Numbered from the stretch's first letter, positions 42,091-51,976 are shown. The stretch: DNA of 64,000 bases from RAM1 sp050247515 (GCA_050247515.1 JBFWUB010000006.1:62001-126000); one strand, 5' to 3'. Numbers and translations: made by a program. Notes: a model not told the origin generated them from the sequence alone.

Positions 42091-42636
42091 TCAGCCCTTG
42101 GGCTCGTCCAGCCAGATCTGGCGTGACACCGCGCCCGGCGTCGGCGGCATGCCATCCGTCTCCATCCGCGGCAGCGCGTCAGCACCACCGCCCACGACCG
42201 CTTCCGGCGGCACATAAATGCCTCCGTCCAGGATAAAGCGCAACGCGCTGAGCAGCACCTCCTTGCCCGACAGCTTGGGGATAAAGCCCAGGGCCCCCTT
42301 GCGCAACGCCCACTGCACCGTCTGCATGTCATAGGCGGCTGACACCACCACCACGCGCGCATCGGGGCAGCTGCGCTCAAAACCATCCAGCGCGGATGCT
42401 GCGCCCACGGTGCCCGGCATGGTCAGGTCCAGCAGCACCAGATCCAGGTCAGGATGGGCGCGGTAGGCTTCGATGGCCTTGGCCAGCGTATCCGCCTCGA
42501 CCACCTCAACCTCGGACTGAATCTGACGCAATGCCAGCTTGAGCCCCTCGCGAACCAGGTAGTGGTCGTCCGCGATCAGCACTTTCAGGTGCTGATCGGG
42601 TGGCTCGTTACTGAAAGTGGGGTCAGCTTCGGACAT
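42091..42636 (-). CDS. Single-domain response regulator (NarL-type receiver without HTH)
   Basis: A 181-residue protein with a NarL/FixJ-like receiver at residues 16-140: acidic pair D23/D24, phospho-acceptor D70 (LVLLDLTMPG), K121 (GFIPKLSG). Where a LuxR DNA-binding domain should start it ends instead with a short tail (TPGAVSRQIWLDEPKG), 21 nt before the end of convergent thiL, so it has no output domain. It may act as a phosphate sink or contact a partner. The start at 42636 lies 7 nt after TATACT, suggesting a leaderless message; an in-frame ATG at 42699 is less likely. It is divergent from the multi-PAS kinase. Confidence 0.8.
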   Translation of the reverse strand: MSEADPTFSNEPPDQHLKVLIADDHYLVREGLKLALRQIQSEVEVVEADTLAKAIEAYRAHPDLDLVLLDLTMPGTVGAASALDGFERSCPDARVVVVSAAYDMQTVQWALRKGALGFIPKLSGKEVLLSALRFILDGGIYVPPEAVVGGGADALPRMETDGMPPTPGAVSRQIWLDEPKG

Positions 42637-42673
42637 ATGCCAAAGTATAGGGCGCACTGCGGGTTTGGTGACG

Positions 42674-42702
42674 TTGCACATGCGAAACCGATCCTCCATA
42701 CT
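42674..42702 (+). promoter_or_regulatory. Probable promoter of the multi-PAS kinase gene
   Basis: TTGCAC (42674-42679) and CATACT (42697-42702) are separated by 17 nt, giving a start near 42709, about 30 nt before the kinase ATG. A TATACT for the opposite gene lies at 42644-42649, so the intergenic region is a divergent promoter. Confidence 0.5.
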
Positions 42703-42738
42703 GGCCCATCAACGGCTCGCCGCGACGGGCCGCGCACC

Positions 42739-45700
42739 ATGACGGACTTCAAGAACCTTGCCCAGCTTTCGTCAGATGCTCTGCTCGTGGTGGCCGGGGG
42801 CTGTATCAGCTATGCCAATCCGTCAGCCCAAAAACTGATGGAGCCGGCCGCTGATGGCCAGGGCCTGCAAGGCCTCGCGGTATCCGCGTTGTGGTCACCC
42901 AATCCACTGGACGATGACTGGCGCGGCGATGACCCGCTGCCACCCGTGACCGTGCATCTGCAGCCAGGCCCCCCGGGCACCCGTGTTGCGCTGCAACTCA
43001 TCGCAACACGGGACCAGACGCCAGATGGCCCGGTCTTTTACGTCAAAGCCAGGCGCTTGCAGGCGCCCGATGACAGGCTGGCCGAACGTGTGCGCACGGC
43101 GCTGGCCTTGAGCACTGACGCGGCCATGGTCGTGGACGCGCGGTCGTTGCAGTTCCTGGACGCCAACCCCGCCGCCTGCGACCTGATGGGCGTCGCGCCG
43201 CAGGCGCTGCGCTCGCTCAGCCCCACCCACCTGCGGCGACGCGATGGTTCGGGCACCGAAGACTTCCACGCCCTGTATGCGCAACTGATAGAGCGTTCAC
43301 CCCAGGCACAGACCCACGAGTACGATTTCCTGGCGCCAGACGGCCGAACCATTCCCATTGCCGCCACACGCCAGGCGCTGAACGTGGAAGGTCGCTGGCT
43401 GATCTTCATCACGTGGCGTGACATCTCTGCGCAGGTGGCGGCCCAGGCACTGGTGCAGCAGTTCAAGGATTCGTTCGACCAGACGCCAGACGCCACCAAC
43501 ATCGTCGACGTTCAGACGCTCAGCTACGTCTATGTCAACGAGCCGTTTGTCCGGCTGGTAGGTTTGCCCCGCGAACGCGTTCTGTCCGGCGGCCCGCTGT
43601 CCATGCCCAAAGACATCGTGGTGGTGGACGGCCTGGCGGACTTCCTCGCGTCGGTGGTGGCCCACCACCCGCGATCGCTGGTCCGCGAAAAAACGGTCAC
43701 CCTGCCCGACGGGCAGCAGGCTACCTTTGAAAGCCACCACCAGGCCGTCTTCTCAGGGGGGCGCTGGCTTGTTCGCGCCACGCGCATCGACATCACGCAG
43801 CGCAAGCAGCAGCAACGCCACCTCGAACGCATCACGGCCGCGTTCGAAGCCTCAGGCGACGCCATCTACATCATTGATCCCGGCAACTTCGGCTACGTGG
43901 ACGTCAACGAGGCAGCCGCCCGGCTGCATGGCGTGACGCGCGACGAGTTGCGCGCGATGGGTGTGCGCGGCGCGTTCCCGGACCGCTTCGACGACACAGG
44001 GCTGCGCGCACGCTATGACGATCTGATTGCCCGCTACCCGCAATCGTTGACCGAAGAGCGCCAGATCCCGCGCCAGGACGGCACGGTTGTATGGGCCGAG
44101 TCCATCCGCCGCGCGATCCAGGTGGACGGCCACTGGCTGGTTATCAGCGTGATGCGCGACATCACCGAACGCAAGCTGGCGCAGCTGCAGCTGGAGCTGC
44201 TGCTGGCGGCCATGGCGGCAGCGCCCGACGCCATTGCCATCGTGGACCCCGACACCTTCCAGTACGTTCACGTGAACGACGCGGTGTGCCGCCTGCACGG
44301 GCTGACGCGCGAGGAAGTCCTGGCGCGCGGCATGCTCGGCATGTTCAACCAGTTCACGCCCGAATCGCTGCGCCAGCGGTATGACGCGCTGATTGCCATG
44401 TCGCCGCAGGCCGTGTCCGAGGAGCGAACCGTGCGTCGGCCGGACGGGACCGAGATCACCACAGATTCGGTGCGTCGGGCGGTGCGCGTGGGCGAACAGT
44501 GGCTGGTCATCAGCGTCAGCCGGGACATCAGCGAGCGCAAGGCAGCGCAGGAACGCATCGAGCGCTTCGCCGCCATCGTCAACCTGAGCGCGGACGCGCT
44601 GTTCGTCGTGGACCGCGAAACAATGCATATCGTCGATGTCAACGACAGCGCCACGCGCATGTATGGCTACCCGCGCGAGGCGCTTTTGGGCAGGCCGGTA
44701 TTCGGCGTCACCGCCACCTACCGGGACGCCGCCGAACGCATGGCCGCGGAATATGACGCAGTGATCGCGCAGTCACCACAGGTAAGCATCGTGGAAATGA
44801 CGCCGCAGCGCGCGGACGGCAGCACGTTTCATGCCGAAGTGCAACGCATGGCGATCCACTCTGAAGGTCGCTGGCTGGTGGTCACCACCGTGCGCGACAT
44901 CAGCGAGCGCAAGACGGCGCTTGCCCGCCTGGAGCTGATGGACCAGGCCATCAATGCGGCGCCGGACGCCATCGTCGTGATCGACCCCCTGACCCTGGAG
45001 TACGTGGACGTGAATGAAGCCACCGCCCAGATGTACGGACTGACCCGAAAACAGCTGCTCGCACGCGGCGCGCGAGGGGGTCTGGGCGGAAAGCGCACCG
45101 ACGAGGAGATGAGGGAGTTCTACGCCCGGATCGTGGAGCAGTCGCCCAATGCCGTCGTGGAAGAGTGCGCCACGCATCTGAACGGCCGCGACGTAACGCT
45201 GGAATTCACCCGTCGCGCGGTCAATGTGGATGGCCGCTGGCTGATCGTCAGCGTCAACCGCGACATCACGGAACGCAGGGCCGCCCAGGCCCGCCAGGAG
45301 TTGCTGACAGCCGCCATTGAGGCCGCGCCGGACGGCATCGCCGTTGTGGATCCGGTCACGTTGCAGTACCTGCACGTCAATGAGGCCGTATGCCGGACGC
45401 ACGCCGCCAGCCGCGAGCAGCTGATGGCGCTTGGCGTGGACGGCATATTCCGCGACCAGCTCTCACCCGATGCCATACGGGCCGTCTACCAGTCCGTGAT
45501 TGACAGCTACCCCGGCGCGACTTCGGAGGAGCGCACCATCGTCGCGCTGGACGGCAGCACCGCATACTACGAGGCGGTCCGGCGCGCCGTGCAGGTGAAC
45601 GGCCGGTGGCTGATCATCAGCATGAACCGGGACATCAGCGAACGCAAGGCGGCGCAGGCGCGCATCGAGCGGTTCGCCGCCGTGCTGAACCTCGGCGCCG

Positions 45701-47553
45701 ATGCCGTCATGCTGGTGGACCGTGCCAGCATGCGCATCATCGACGTGAACGAGGCCGCATGCCGCATGCACGGCTACAGCCGCGACGAGATGCTGGCCCT
45801 GGCGCCGCACCTGAGCCGGGATGGCACCACGCTGGAGCAACTGTCCGCCGACTACGACGAGGCCATCCGGCAGTCGCCCGCCGTTGTCCATATCGAACTC
45901 AACGGACGGCGCGCCGACGGCAGCACTTTCATTGCCGAGGTGCAGCGCCAGGCGCTCAGGCAGGCAGTGGACGGCAGCTGGGTCATCGCCATCACGGTGC
46001 GCGACATCACCGCCCGAAAGGCCGCCGAAGCTGACCTCCAGCGGCTCAAGGCCGTGGTGGATGTCGCACCCGACGGCATGTACATCATTGACCCGAACAC
46101 GCAGGAGTACGTGGCGCTCAACCATGCCGCCGGCCAGCTCTACGGCCTCACCCGGGACGAGGTCCTGAAAATGGGCATGGTGAACTTCATGCGCTGGCTG
46201 GGCTCGTTTGACAACGCGTTTACACCCGAGACCGTTCGGGAACGCCATCTCTGGCTGATCGACCATTACCCCCAAATCCACACCAGCGAGCGCCTGGTCC
46301 GCCTGCCCGGCAGGGCGGACTTCGTGACGGAAACGCTGCGCCAGGCGGTGCGGGTGGACGGGCAGTGGCTGATCCTGGTGGTGGTGCGAGACATCACACA
46401 ACGCAAGCGCGCCGAGGACGAGATAAAAAAGCGCGTGGCAGAGCTGGAGCTGCTGCGTGAGGCCTACGACGCGGCCGTGGACGCCATCCTGATCGCCGAC
46501 CCCGAAACACTGGGTTACTACGACGTGAACCAGGCCGCAGTGAACCTGCTGGGCGTGTCGCGCGAGGAACTGCTGGCGCGCGGCGTGGAAGCCAGCTATT
46601 ACTCCACGTCCGGCGAGCCCTTTGATGCCGAGCGGTTTCGCCGGGGCTCACGCTACGTGATCTCGCGCGCGCCCCAGGCCGTGATCGAAGTGCGCACCGT
46701 CAACCCCCTGGGCCTGGGCGGGCGCGACACGGTCATCGAATTCTCGCGCCGCGGCGTGAACGTGCAGGGGCGCTGGGTGGTGGTCACGCTGATGCGCGAC
46801 ATCACGGCGCAGCGCCGCGCCGAGGAAGAAATCCGCCAGCGCGTGGCCGAGCTGACTCGCTCCAACCAGGAGCTGGAGCAGTTTGCCTACGTCACCTCGC
46901 ACGACCTGTCGGAGCCGCTGCGCATGGTGGCCAGCTACACCCAGCTGCTGTCCAGGCGCTACGCGGACAAGTTCGACGACGATGGGCGCGAGTTCATCAA
47001 GTACGCGGTGGACGGCGCCCAGCGCATGAAGCAGCTGATCGACGACCTGCTGATGTATTCCCGGGCGGGTCGCTCGCGCGCGCCCATGCGCCTGATGCGG
47101 CTGGACCGTGCGCTGGACGACGCGCTGGCCAACCTGGCGAATGCCGTCGAGCGCAACGGCGCCACCATTGAGCGCGGCCCCTTGCCCGAGCTGGTCTGCG
47201 AAAAGGCCGGGCTCACCCAGGTATTCCAGAACCTGGTGGGCAACGCGATCAAGTTCCGCGGCGAGGCCGCGCCGGTGGTGCGCATCGCCGCCACGCAAGA
47301 CGAACAGTTCTGGACCATCTCGGTCGCCGACAACGGCATCGGCATCGCGCCCGAGTACTTCCAGCGCATCTTCATCATCTTCCAGCGGCTGCACTCGCGA
47401 TCGAAGTACGAGGGCACGGGCATCGGCCTGTCCATCTGCAAGAAGATCGTCGAGCGCCACGGCGGCCAGATCACCGTGGCCAGCGAGCCCGGCCAGGGCA
47501 CCACGTTCAGTTTCACGCTGTCCAAATCCCTCCCAGAAAGCGAGCCCACATGA
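42739..47553 (+). CDS. Soluble histidine kinase with about eleven PAS units
   Basis: A 1604-residue kinase without membrane segments. Residues 1-113 look like a worn PAS. Ten clearer PAS units start near residues 114, 237, 359, 482, 605, 728, 852, 974, 1098 and 1227, most ending in an RDITERK-like PAC motif. The spacing is very even, about 123 residues. The kinase core is phytochrome-like: H1388 in YVTSHDLSEPLRM, N box FQNLVGNAIKF, G1 DNGIGIAPEYF, G2 GTGIGLSICKK. The stop overlaps the start of the Rcp1-like receiver (ATGA), its likely target. The ATG at 42739 is used because the first PAS-like fold follows; there is no good ribosome site. Ligands are unknown; no haem or flavin signature stands out. 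Confidence 0.9.
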   Translation: MTDFKNLAQLSSDALLVVAGGCISYANPSAQKLMEPAADGQGLQGLAVSALWSPNPLDDDWRGDDPLPPVTVHLQPGPPGTRVALQLIATRDQTPDGPVFYVKARRLQAPDDRLAERVRTALALSTDAAMVVDARSLQFLDANPAACDLMGVAPQALRSLSPTHLRRRDGSGTEDFHALYAQLIERSPQAQTHEYDFLAPDGRTIPIAATRQALNVEGRWLIFITWRDISAQVAAQALVQQFKDSFDQTPDATNIVDVQTLSYVYVNEPFVRLVGLPRERVLSGGPLSMPKDIVVVDGLADFLASVVAHHPRSLVREKTVTLPDGQQATFESHHQAVFSGGRWLVRATRIDITQRKQQQRHLERITAAFEASGDAIYIIDPGNFGYVDVNEAAARLHGVTRDELRAMGVRGAFPDRFDDTGLRARYDDLIARYPQSLTEERQIPRQDGTVVWAESIRRAIQVDGHWLVISVMRDITERKLAQLQLELLLAAMAAAPDAIAIVDPDTFQYVHVNDAVCRLHGLTREEVLARGMLGMFNQFTPESLRQRYDALIAMSPQAVSEERTVRRPDGTEITTDSVRRAVRVGEQWLVISVSRDISERKAAQERIERFAAIVNLSADALFVVDRETMHIVDVNDSATRMYGYPREALLGRPVFGVTATYRDAAERMAAEYDAVIAQSPQVSIVEMTPQRADGSTFHAEVQRMAIHSEGRWLVVTTVRDISERKTALARLELMDQAINAAPDAIVVIDPLTLEYVDVNEATAQMYGLTRKQLLARGARGGLGGKRTDEEMREFYARIVEQSPNAVVEECATHLNGRDVTLEFTRRAVNVDGRWLIVSVNRDITERRAAQARQELLTAAIEAAPDGIAVVDPVTLQYLHVNEAVCRTHAASREQLMALGVDGIFRDQLSPDAIRAVYQSVIDSYPGATSEERTIVALDGSTAYYEAVRRAVQVNGRWLIISMNRDISERKAAQARIERFAAVLNLGADAVMLVDRASMRIIDVNEAACRMHGYSRDEMLALAPHLSRDGTTLEQLSADYDEAIRQSPAVVHIELNGRRADGSTFIAEVQRQALRQAVDGSWVIAITVRDITARKAAEADLQRLKAVVDVAPDGMYIIDPNTQEYVALNHAAGQLYGLTRDEVLKMGMVNFMRWLGSFDNAFTPETVRERHLWLIDHYPQIHTSERLVRLPGRADFVTETLRQAVRVDGQWLILVVVRDITQRKRAEDEIKKRVAELELLREAYDAAVDAILIADPETLGYYDVNQAAVNLLGVSREELLARGVEASYYSTSGEPFDAERFRRGSRYVISRAPQAVIEVRTVNPLGLGGRDTVIEFSRRGVNVQGRWVVVTLMRDITAQRRAEEEIRQRVAELTRSNQELEQFAYVTSHDLSEPLRMVASYTQLLSRRYADKFDDDGREFIKYAVDGAQRMKQLIDDLLMYSRAGRSRAPMRLMRLDRALDDALANLANAVERNGATIERGPLPELVCEKAGLTQVFQNLVGNAIKFRGEAAPVVRIAATQDEQFWTISVADNGIGIAPEYFQRIFIIFQRLHSRSKYEGTGIGLSICKKIVERHGGQITVASEPGQGTTFSFTLSKSLPESEPT

Positions 47554-48008
47554 ACATCGACGTTGCACCCAAGCCCCTGGACATCCTGCTGGTGGAGGAC
47601 AACCCCGGCGACATGCGCCTGACCGTGGAAGCCCTGCGCGAGGGCAAGGTCCTGTGCAAGCTGCACTGGGTGGAAGACGGGGTGGAGGCGCTGGACTTCC
47701 TGTACCGGCGCGGCAAGCATGTGGACGCGGCGCGCCCCGACCTGATCCTGCTGGACCTGAACCTGCCGCGCATGGACGGGCGCGAGGTGCTGCAGCACAT
47801 CAAGACCGACGCCCAGCTGCGCCGCATCCCGGTGGTGATCCTCACCACCTCCAAGGCCGAGGAAGACATCCTGCGCAGCTACGACCTGTACGCCAACTGC
47901 TACGTCACCAAGTCACCGGTGGATTTTGACAACTTCATCGAGGTCATCCGTTCGATCGACCGCTTCTGGCTGGCACTGGTCACCCTGCCGCCCAAGTCGG
48001 ACGAGTAG
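47550..48008 (+). CDS. Rcp1-like single-domain response regulator
   Basis: A 152-residue receiver of the type paired with phytochrome-like kinases. ILLVEDNPGDMRLTVEAL, phospho-acceptor D69 in LILLDLNLPRMDG, TTSKAEEDI and the late lysine in CYVTKSPVDFDNFIEVI are present. There is no output domain. It overlaps the multi-PAS kinase gene by 4 nt and lies 11 nt before the hybrid kinase gene, so phosphate may pass from the kinase through this protein to the hybrid or to the divergent single-domain receiver. Confidence 0.92.
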   Translation: MNIDVAPKPLDILLVEDNPGDMRLTVEALREGKVLCKLHWVEDGVEALDFLYRRGKHVDAARPDLILLDLNLPRMDGREVLQHIKTDAQLRRIPVVILTTSKAEEDILRSYDLYANCYVTKSPVDFDNFIEVIRSIDRFWLALVTLPPKSDE

Positions 48009-48019
48009 CGAGGGTCGTC

Positions 48020-50311
48020 ATGAGCCACGACGCGCAGCGCATCCTGCTGGTGGAGGACAACCCCGGCGACGCGCGGTTGATCCGCGAGTTGCTGTCCGAC
48101 GAGATCGGCCGTGCCGGCTTTCACATGCAGGTGGTCGAATCGCTGGAGGACGCGCTGGCGGCACTGGGCGTTGCGTTGCCCGACGTGGTGTTTCTGGATC
48201 TGTCCCTGCCCGACAGCTTCGGGCTGGAGACGCTGTACCGGCTGCAAAGCCGCGCGCCGACGCTGCCCGTCATCGTGCTGACCGGCAACGAGGACCAGCA
48301 GCTCGCGCTGTCGGCCGTCAAGGCCGGCGCGCAGGACTACCTGGTCAAGAACGACCTGTCCGGGCGCCTGCTGGTCAAGACCATGAAGTACGCCCAGGAG
48401 CGCAAGGCCATTGAGGCGTCGCTGCGCGTGAGCGAGGCGCGTTTTCGCAGCCTGGCCGATCTGTCGTCCGACTGGTACTGGGAGCAGGATGCGCTGCGGC
48501 GCCTGGCCTATCTGTCCGAAGGCTTTGCCGAGAAGTCAGGCCTGGACCCGCAGACCCTGCTGAGCCACAGCTGGTGGGACCTGGCGCACGCCGGGGCCGA
48601 GGCCGACTGGGACGCGCTGCGCGCCGCGCTGGATGCGCGCCAGCCCTTTCATGACATCGTGATCCGCTACCCCACCGACGGCGGCGGCTCGCTGCACATC
48701 AGCATCAGCGGCGTGCCGGTCACGGCCGACGACGGCCAGACGGTGTATCGCGGCCTGGGCAAGGACGTGAGCGCGCGCGAGCGCGCCGCCGCCGCACTGC
48801 GCGGCAGCGAGGAACGCTTTCGCCGCATCATGGACACCGGGCGCGACGGCATCCTGATGACGGACGCCGAAGGCCACATCACCTTTGCCAACCGGCGCGT
48901 GGCCACCATGCTGGGCCACACGCAGGCCGAACTTGCAGGCCTGCGCATGGACAGCCTGATGCACGACGCGCCACTGCAGCCCGATGCGGCCGGCGGCGCG
49001 CATGACGGCAGCGCCGGCGTGGCGCTGCGCCGCAGCGACGGCTCCGCCCTGCTGACGATGCAGACCACCTACCCGGTGCACGGCAAGGACGGCCAGCACG
49101 CGGGCACGCTGACCATCGTGACCGACATCACCGAGTTCAAGCAGCGCGAGGAGCGGGTGCAGCAGCTGGCCACGCTGGCCGCGCAAAAGAGCGAGGCCGA
49201 GCGCGCGAGCGCGGCCAAGTCGCGCTTCATGGCCGCGGTCAGCCACGACCTGCGCCAGCCCATGCATGCGCTGGGCCTGTTCCTGGACGACCTCAGGAGC
49301 ATTGCGCTGCCGCCGCAGGCCGCGCCGCTGCTGGAACACATGGAGTCGGCCCTGCACTCCACGCAGTCGCTGCTGGACGCCATCCTGGTGATTTCGCGGC
49401 TGGAAAGCGGCCTGATCGCGCCCAATTTCATGGCGTTTCCCCTGCAGCCGGTGCTGGAGCGGCTGCGCCGCGCCTTCTCGGCCGTGGCGCAGAAAAAGAA
49501 CCTGAGCTTGCGCGTGCTGGGCAGCGAAGCGGTCGTCTTCAGCGACCCGGCGCTGCTGGAGCGCATCCTGGCCAACCTGGTGTCCAACGCGCTGCGCTAC
49601 ACCGACCACGGCGGCGTGGTGCTGGGCTGCCGCCGGCGCGGCCAGGCCCTTCAGATCGAAGTGTGGGACACGGGCCTGGGCATTGCACCCGAGCACCAGG
49701 AGGCGATCTTTCGCGAGTTCTTTCGCATCGAGCGGGCCGACGACAACCGTGGCGGCCTGGGGCTGGGCCTGGCCATTGTGCAAAGCTGCACGCAGCTGCT
49801 GGGCTACACCGTGACATTGAAGTCCGTGCAGGGGCGGGGTTCACGCTTTTCGCTGCAGGTACCGCTGGGCCAGTTGCCCGCCCATGCCCTGGTGGAACCT
49901 GACCTGATGGCCGAGGACGACAGCGGCCCCGCCACCTTTGCCGGCCTGCGCGTGCTGGTGGTGGACGATGACGCCCTGATCCTGGAGCGCACCGCGCGGC
50001 TGCTGGAGCGCTGGGGCTGCAGTGTGATCATGGCCACCTCGGGCCCGCAGGCCGAGGCACTGCTCGCGCGTGAATCCGCCTCGCCCGACCTGATCATCTC
50101 GGACCTGCGGCTGGACCACGGCGAGCTGGGCACCGAGGTCGTGCAGCGCCTGCGCGCGCGGCTGCGGCCCAACCTGCCCGCGCTGCTGCTCACCGGCGAC
50201 ACATCGCTACAGACTGCGCGCGACGTCCGCCGCAGCGGCCTCACCCTGTTGTACAAGCCCGTGCCGCCGGCCAAGCTGCGCATCGTCATGAAGAACCTTT
50301 TGGGCAGCTGA
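48020..50311 (+). CDS. Hybrid histidine kinase REC-PAS-PAS-HisKA-HATPase-REC
   Basis: A 763-residue soluble hybrid kinase. The first receiver spans residues 1-125 (ILLVEDNPGDARLI, D60), PAS units lie near 135-255 and 262-380, and HisKA has H409 (MAAVSHDLRQPMHALGL). HATPase shows LANLVSNALRYTDHGG and GLGLGLAIVQS. A second receiver spans about 640-760 (VLVVDDDALIL; LIISDLRLDHGELG). A leading receiver suggests input from the upstream kinase or Rcp1-like protein. Its last 105 nt overlap the end of the FAD monooxygenase gene on the other strand. Confidence 0.92.
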   Translation: MSHDAQRILLVEDNPGDARLIRELLSDEIGRAGFHMQVVESLEDALAALGVALPDVVFLDLSLPDSFGLETLYRLQSRAPTLPVIVLTGNEDQQLALSAVKAGAQDYLVKNDLSGRLLVKTMKYAQERKAIEASLRVSEARFRSLADLSSDWYWEQDALRRLAYLSEGFAEKSGLDPQTLLSHSWWDLAHAGAEADWDALRAALDARQPFHDIVIRYPTDGGGSLHISISGVPVTADDGQTVYRGLGKDVSARERAAAALRGSEERFRRIMDTGRDGILMTDAEGHITFANRRVATMLGHTQAELAGLRMDSLMHDAPLQPDAAGGAHDGSAGVALRRSDGSALLTMQTTYPVHGKDGQHAGTLTIVTDITEFKQREERVQQLATLAAQKSEAERASAAKSRFMAAVSHDLRQPMHALGLFLDDLRSIALPPQAAPLLEHMESALHSTQSLLDAILVISRLESGLIAPNFMAFPLQPVLERLRRAFSAVAQKKNLSLRVLGSEAVVFSDPALLERILANLVSNALRYTDHGGVVLGCRRRGQALQIEVWDTGLGIAPEHQEAIFREFFRIERADDNRGGLGLGLAIVQSCTQLLGYTVTLKSVQGRGSRFSLQVPLGQLPAHALVEPDLMAEDDSGPATFAGLRVLVVDDDALILERTARLLERWGCSVIMATSGPQAEALLARESASPDLIISDLRLDHGELGTEVVQRLRARLRPNLPALLLTGDTSLQTARDVRRSGLTLLYKPVPPAKLRIVMKNLLGS

Positions 50312-51970
50312 CCCGGCCCCGCACAGCACGGCCACCAGCGCCGCGGCATCCGCCGGCAGCGCATCGCCGCGCCACACCACATGCTGGTCAGCGCGGCACA
50401 GCACCAGCTTGTGGCGGTAGGCCTCGGGCACATCACCGCGTGCCTGCACGTCCAGCACCGCCAGCGGCATGCGGCGCGCGCGTGCAGCGGCCACCAGCGG
50501 CGCAACGTCGGCCCGGGCGTCCAGCCGCAGCAGCGTATAGCCCGGACCGAACGCGTCGTACAGCGACCGACCGTCGGCCAGCCAGAAATGCGGCGCGCGG
50601 CAGCCGGGCACGGTGGACGGCGTGAAGCTGCCCATGGTGTAGGCCGGCGGCGCCTCGCCGTCGGCCACGATCACGGGCGAGCCGCTGTAGTAATAGCCAA
50701 AGTTCAACCCCGCGCAGCAGAACTGCTGCACGTTCAGGTCATAGGATTCCTGGCCGATGCGCGCGCGCTCGGCCGCACCGGCTGCGTCGTCCGCTTCAAT
50801 ATTGAGCGGCACCGCGCTGCGCGCGCGGATCATCTTCTGCGCATGGTCCATGGCAAAGTGCGACACCTGCTCGGTGATCGGCTGGCGCTCGGCCTCGTAG
50901 GCGTCCAGGATGGCTTCGTCGCCCCAGCCCTGCACGCGCGCGGCCAGCAGCCAGGACAGGTGGACCGCATCGGCAATGCCCGCGTTCATGCCATAGCCCG
51001 CATACGGTACCCACAGGTGCGCCGCGTCACCCGCGATGAACACGTTACGGTCACGAAAGCGGTTGGCCACCAGGCGGCGGCCCACCCAGTCTTCCTTGCT
51101 GATGACCTCGTACTCAAAATCCGCGCCCACGCCCAGGATCTGGCGGATCGACCCGTCGCGGTCCACCGAATCAAACTCGGGCTCATGCGCGTTCAGGTGG
51201 TTGTGCACCAGCCAGGTCTCGTGCCCGTCAATGGCAAACACCGTGCCGCAGCGGCGCGGATTGACCGAGTAATACGACCAGGCCGGCTTGCCGGGGATCA
51301 TGGCGCGCAGCCTGGGCGCGCGGATAAAGGTGGACTGCACGCGCTGGATCACCGGCGTGCCCTCCAGCTTGGCGCCCATCTGCTTGCGCACCGGGGACGC
51401 ACCGCCGTCGCAGCCCACCATGTAACGCGCGCGCAGGGTGCGCGTGGTGAGGGCGCCCAGGTCCAGCGCCGTGGCTTCGACGCCGCCCGGCGTCTGCGTG
51501 AAGCTGGTGATCTGCGTGCGGTTGAGCAGCGTCACGTTGGGCAGCGCCGCCGTGTGCTCCAGCAGGATGGGCTCCAGGTACACCTGGTTGATGCGGTGCG
51601 GCGGCTCAGGCGTGGGCCACCAGGCGTCGGGGCCTTCGGTCTCGGTGTAGCGGTCGCGCCGGCACGGGATGGGAATGCGCGTGAGCTCCTGCCCCGTGAC
51701 GCTGGTGCGAAACACCACGTCGTTCGGGTAATCCGCCGGCAGGCCGGCGTTGCGCAGCTTGTGCGCCACGCCCAGGCGGCGAAACTGTTCCATGGTGCGG
51801 GCGGACACATGGTTGCACTTGACGTTGGGTGGTTCGGCGTAGCGGCGGATCTCGGCCAACACCACCCGCACGCCGCGCCCGGCCAGGTCCATGGCCAGCG
51901 TCAGGCCCACGGGCCCGGCGCCCACCACCAGCACGTCGCAGTCCAGCGGCTGCGTCATCTCTTTCGTCAT
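50207..51970 (-). CDS. FAD-dependent aromatic monooxygenase
   Basis: A 587-residue class A flavin hydroxylase. It shows the N-terminal FAD motif VLVVGAGPVGLTLAMDLAG (residues 14-32), a DG motif region (YMVGCDGGASPVRKQMG) and the second FAD site (FIAGDAAHLWVPYAGYGMN). It should hydroxylate a phenol-type ring using NAD(P)H and O2; the substrate is unknown. A thioredoxin-like C-terminal domain follows. The last 35 or so residues read into the 3' end of the hybrid kinase gene on the other strand, a tail not expected for the family. It lies downstream of a Bug receptor and is divergent from a LysR gene. Confidence 0.87.
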   Translation of the reverse strand: MTKEMTQPLDCDVLVVGAGPVGLTLAMDLAGRGVRVVLAEIRRYAEPPNVKCNHVSARTMEQFRRLGVAHKLRNAGLPADYPNDVVFRTSVTGQELTRIPIPCRRDRYTETEGPDAWWPTPEPPHRINQVYLEPILLEHTAALPNVTLLNRTQITSFTQTPGGVEATALDLGALTTRTLRARYMVGCDGGASPVRKQMGAKLEGTPVIQRVQSTFIRAPRLRAMIPGKPAWSYYSVNPRRCGTVFAIDGHETWLVHNHLNAHEPEFDSVDRDGSIRQILGVGADFEYEVISKEDWVGRRLVANRFRDRNVFIAGDAAHLWVPYAGYGMNAGIADAVHLSWLLAARVQGWGDEAILDAYEAERQPITEQVSHFAMDHAQKMIRARSAVPLNIEADDAAGAAERARIGQESYDLNVQQFCCAGLNFGYYYSGSPVIVADGEAPPAYTMGSFTPSTVPGCRAPHFWLADGRSLYDAFGPGYTLLRLDARADVAPLVAAARARRMPLAVLDVQARGDVPEAYRHKLVLCRADQHVVWRGDALPADAAALVAVLCGAGSAAQKVLHDDAQLGRRHGLVQQGEAAAADVARSL

Positions 51971-51976
51971 TCGGGC

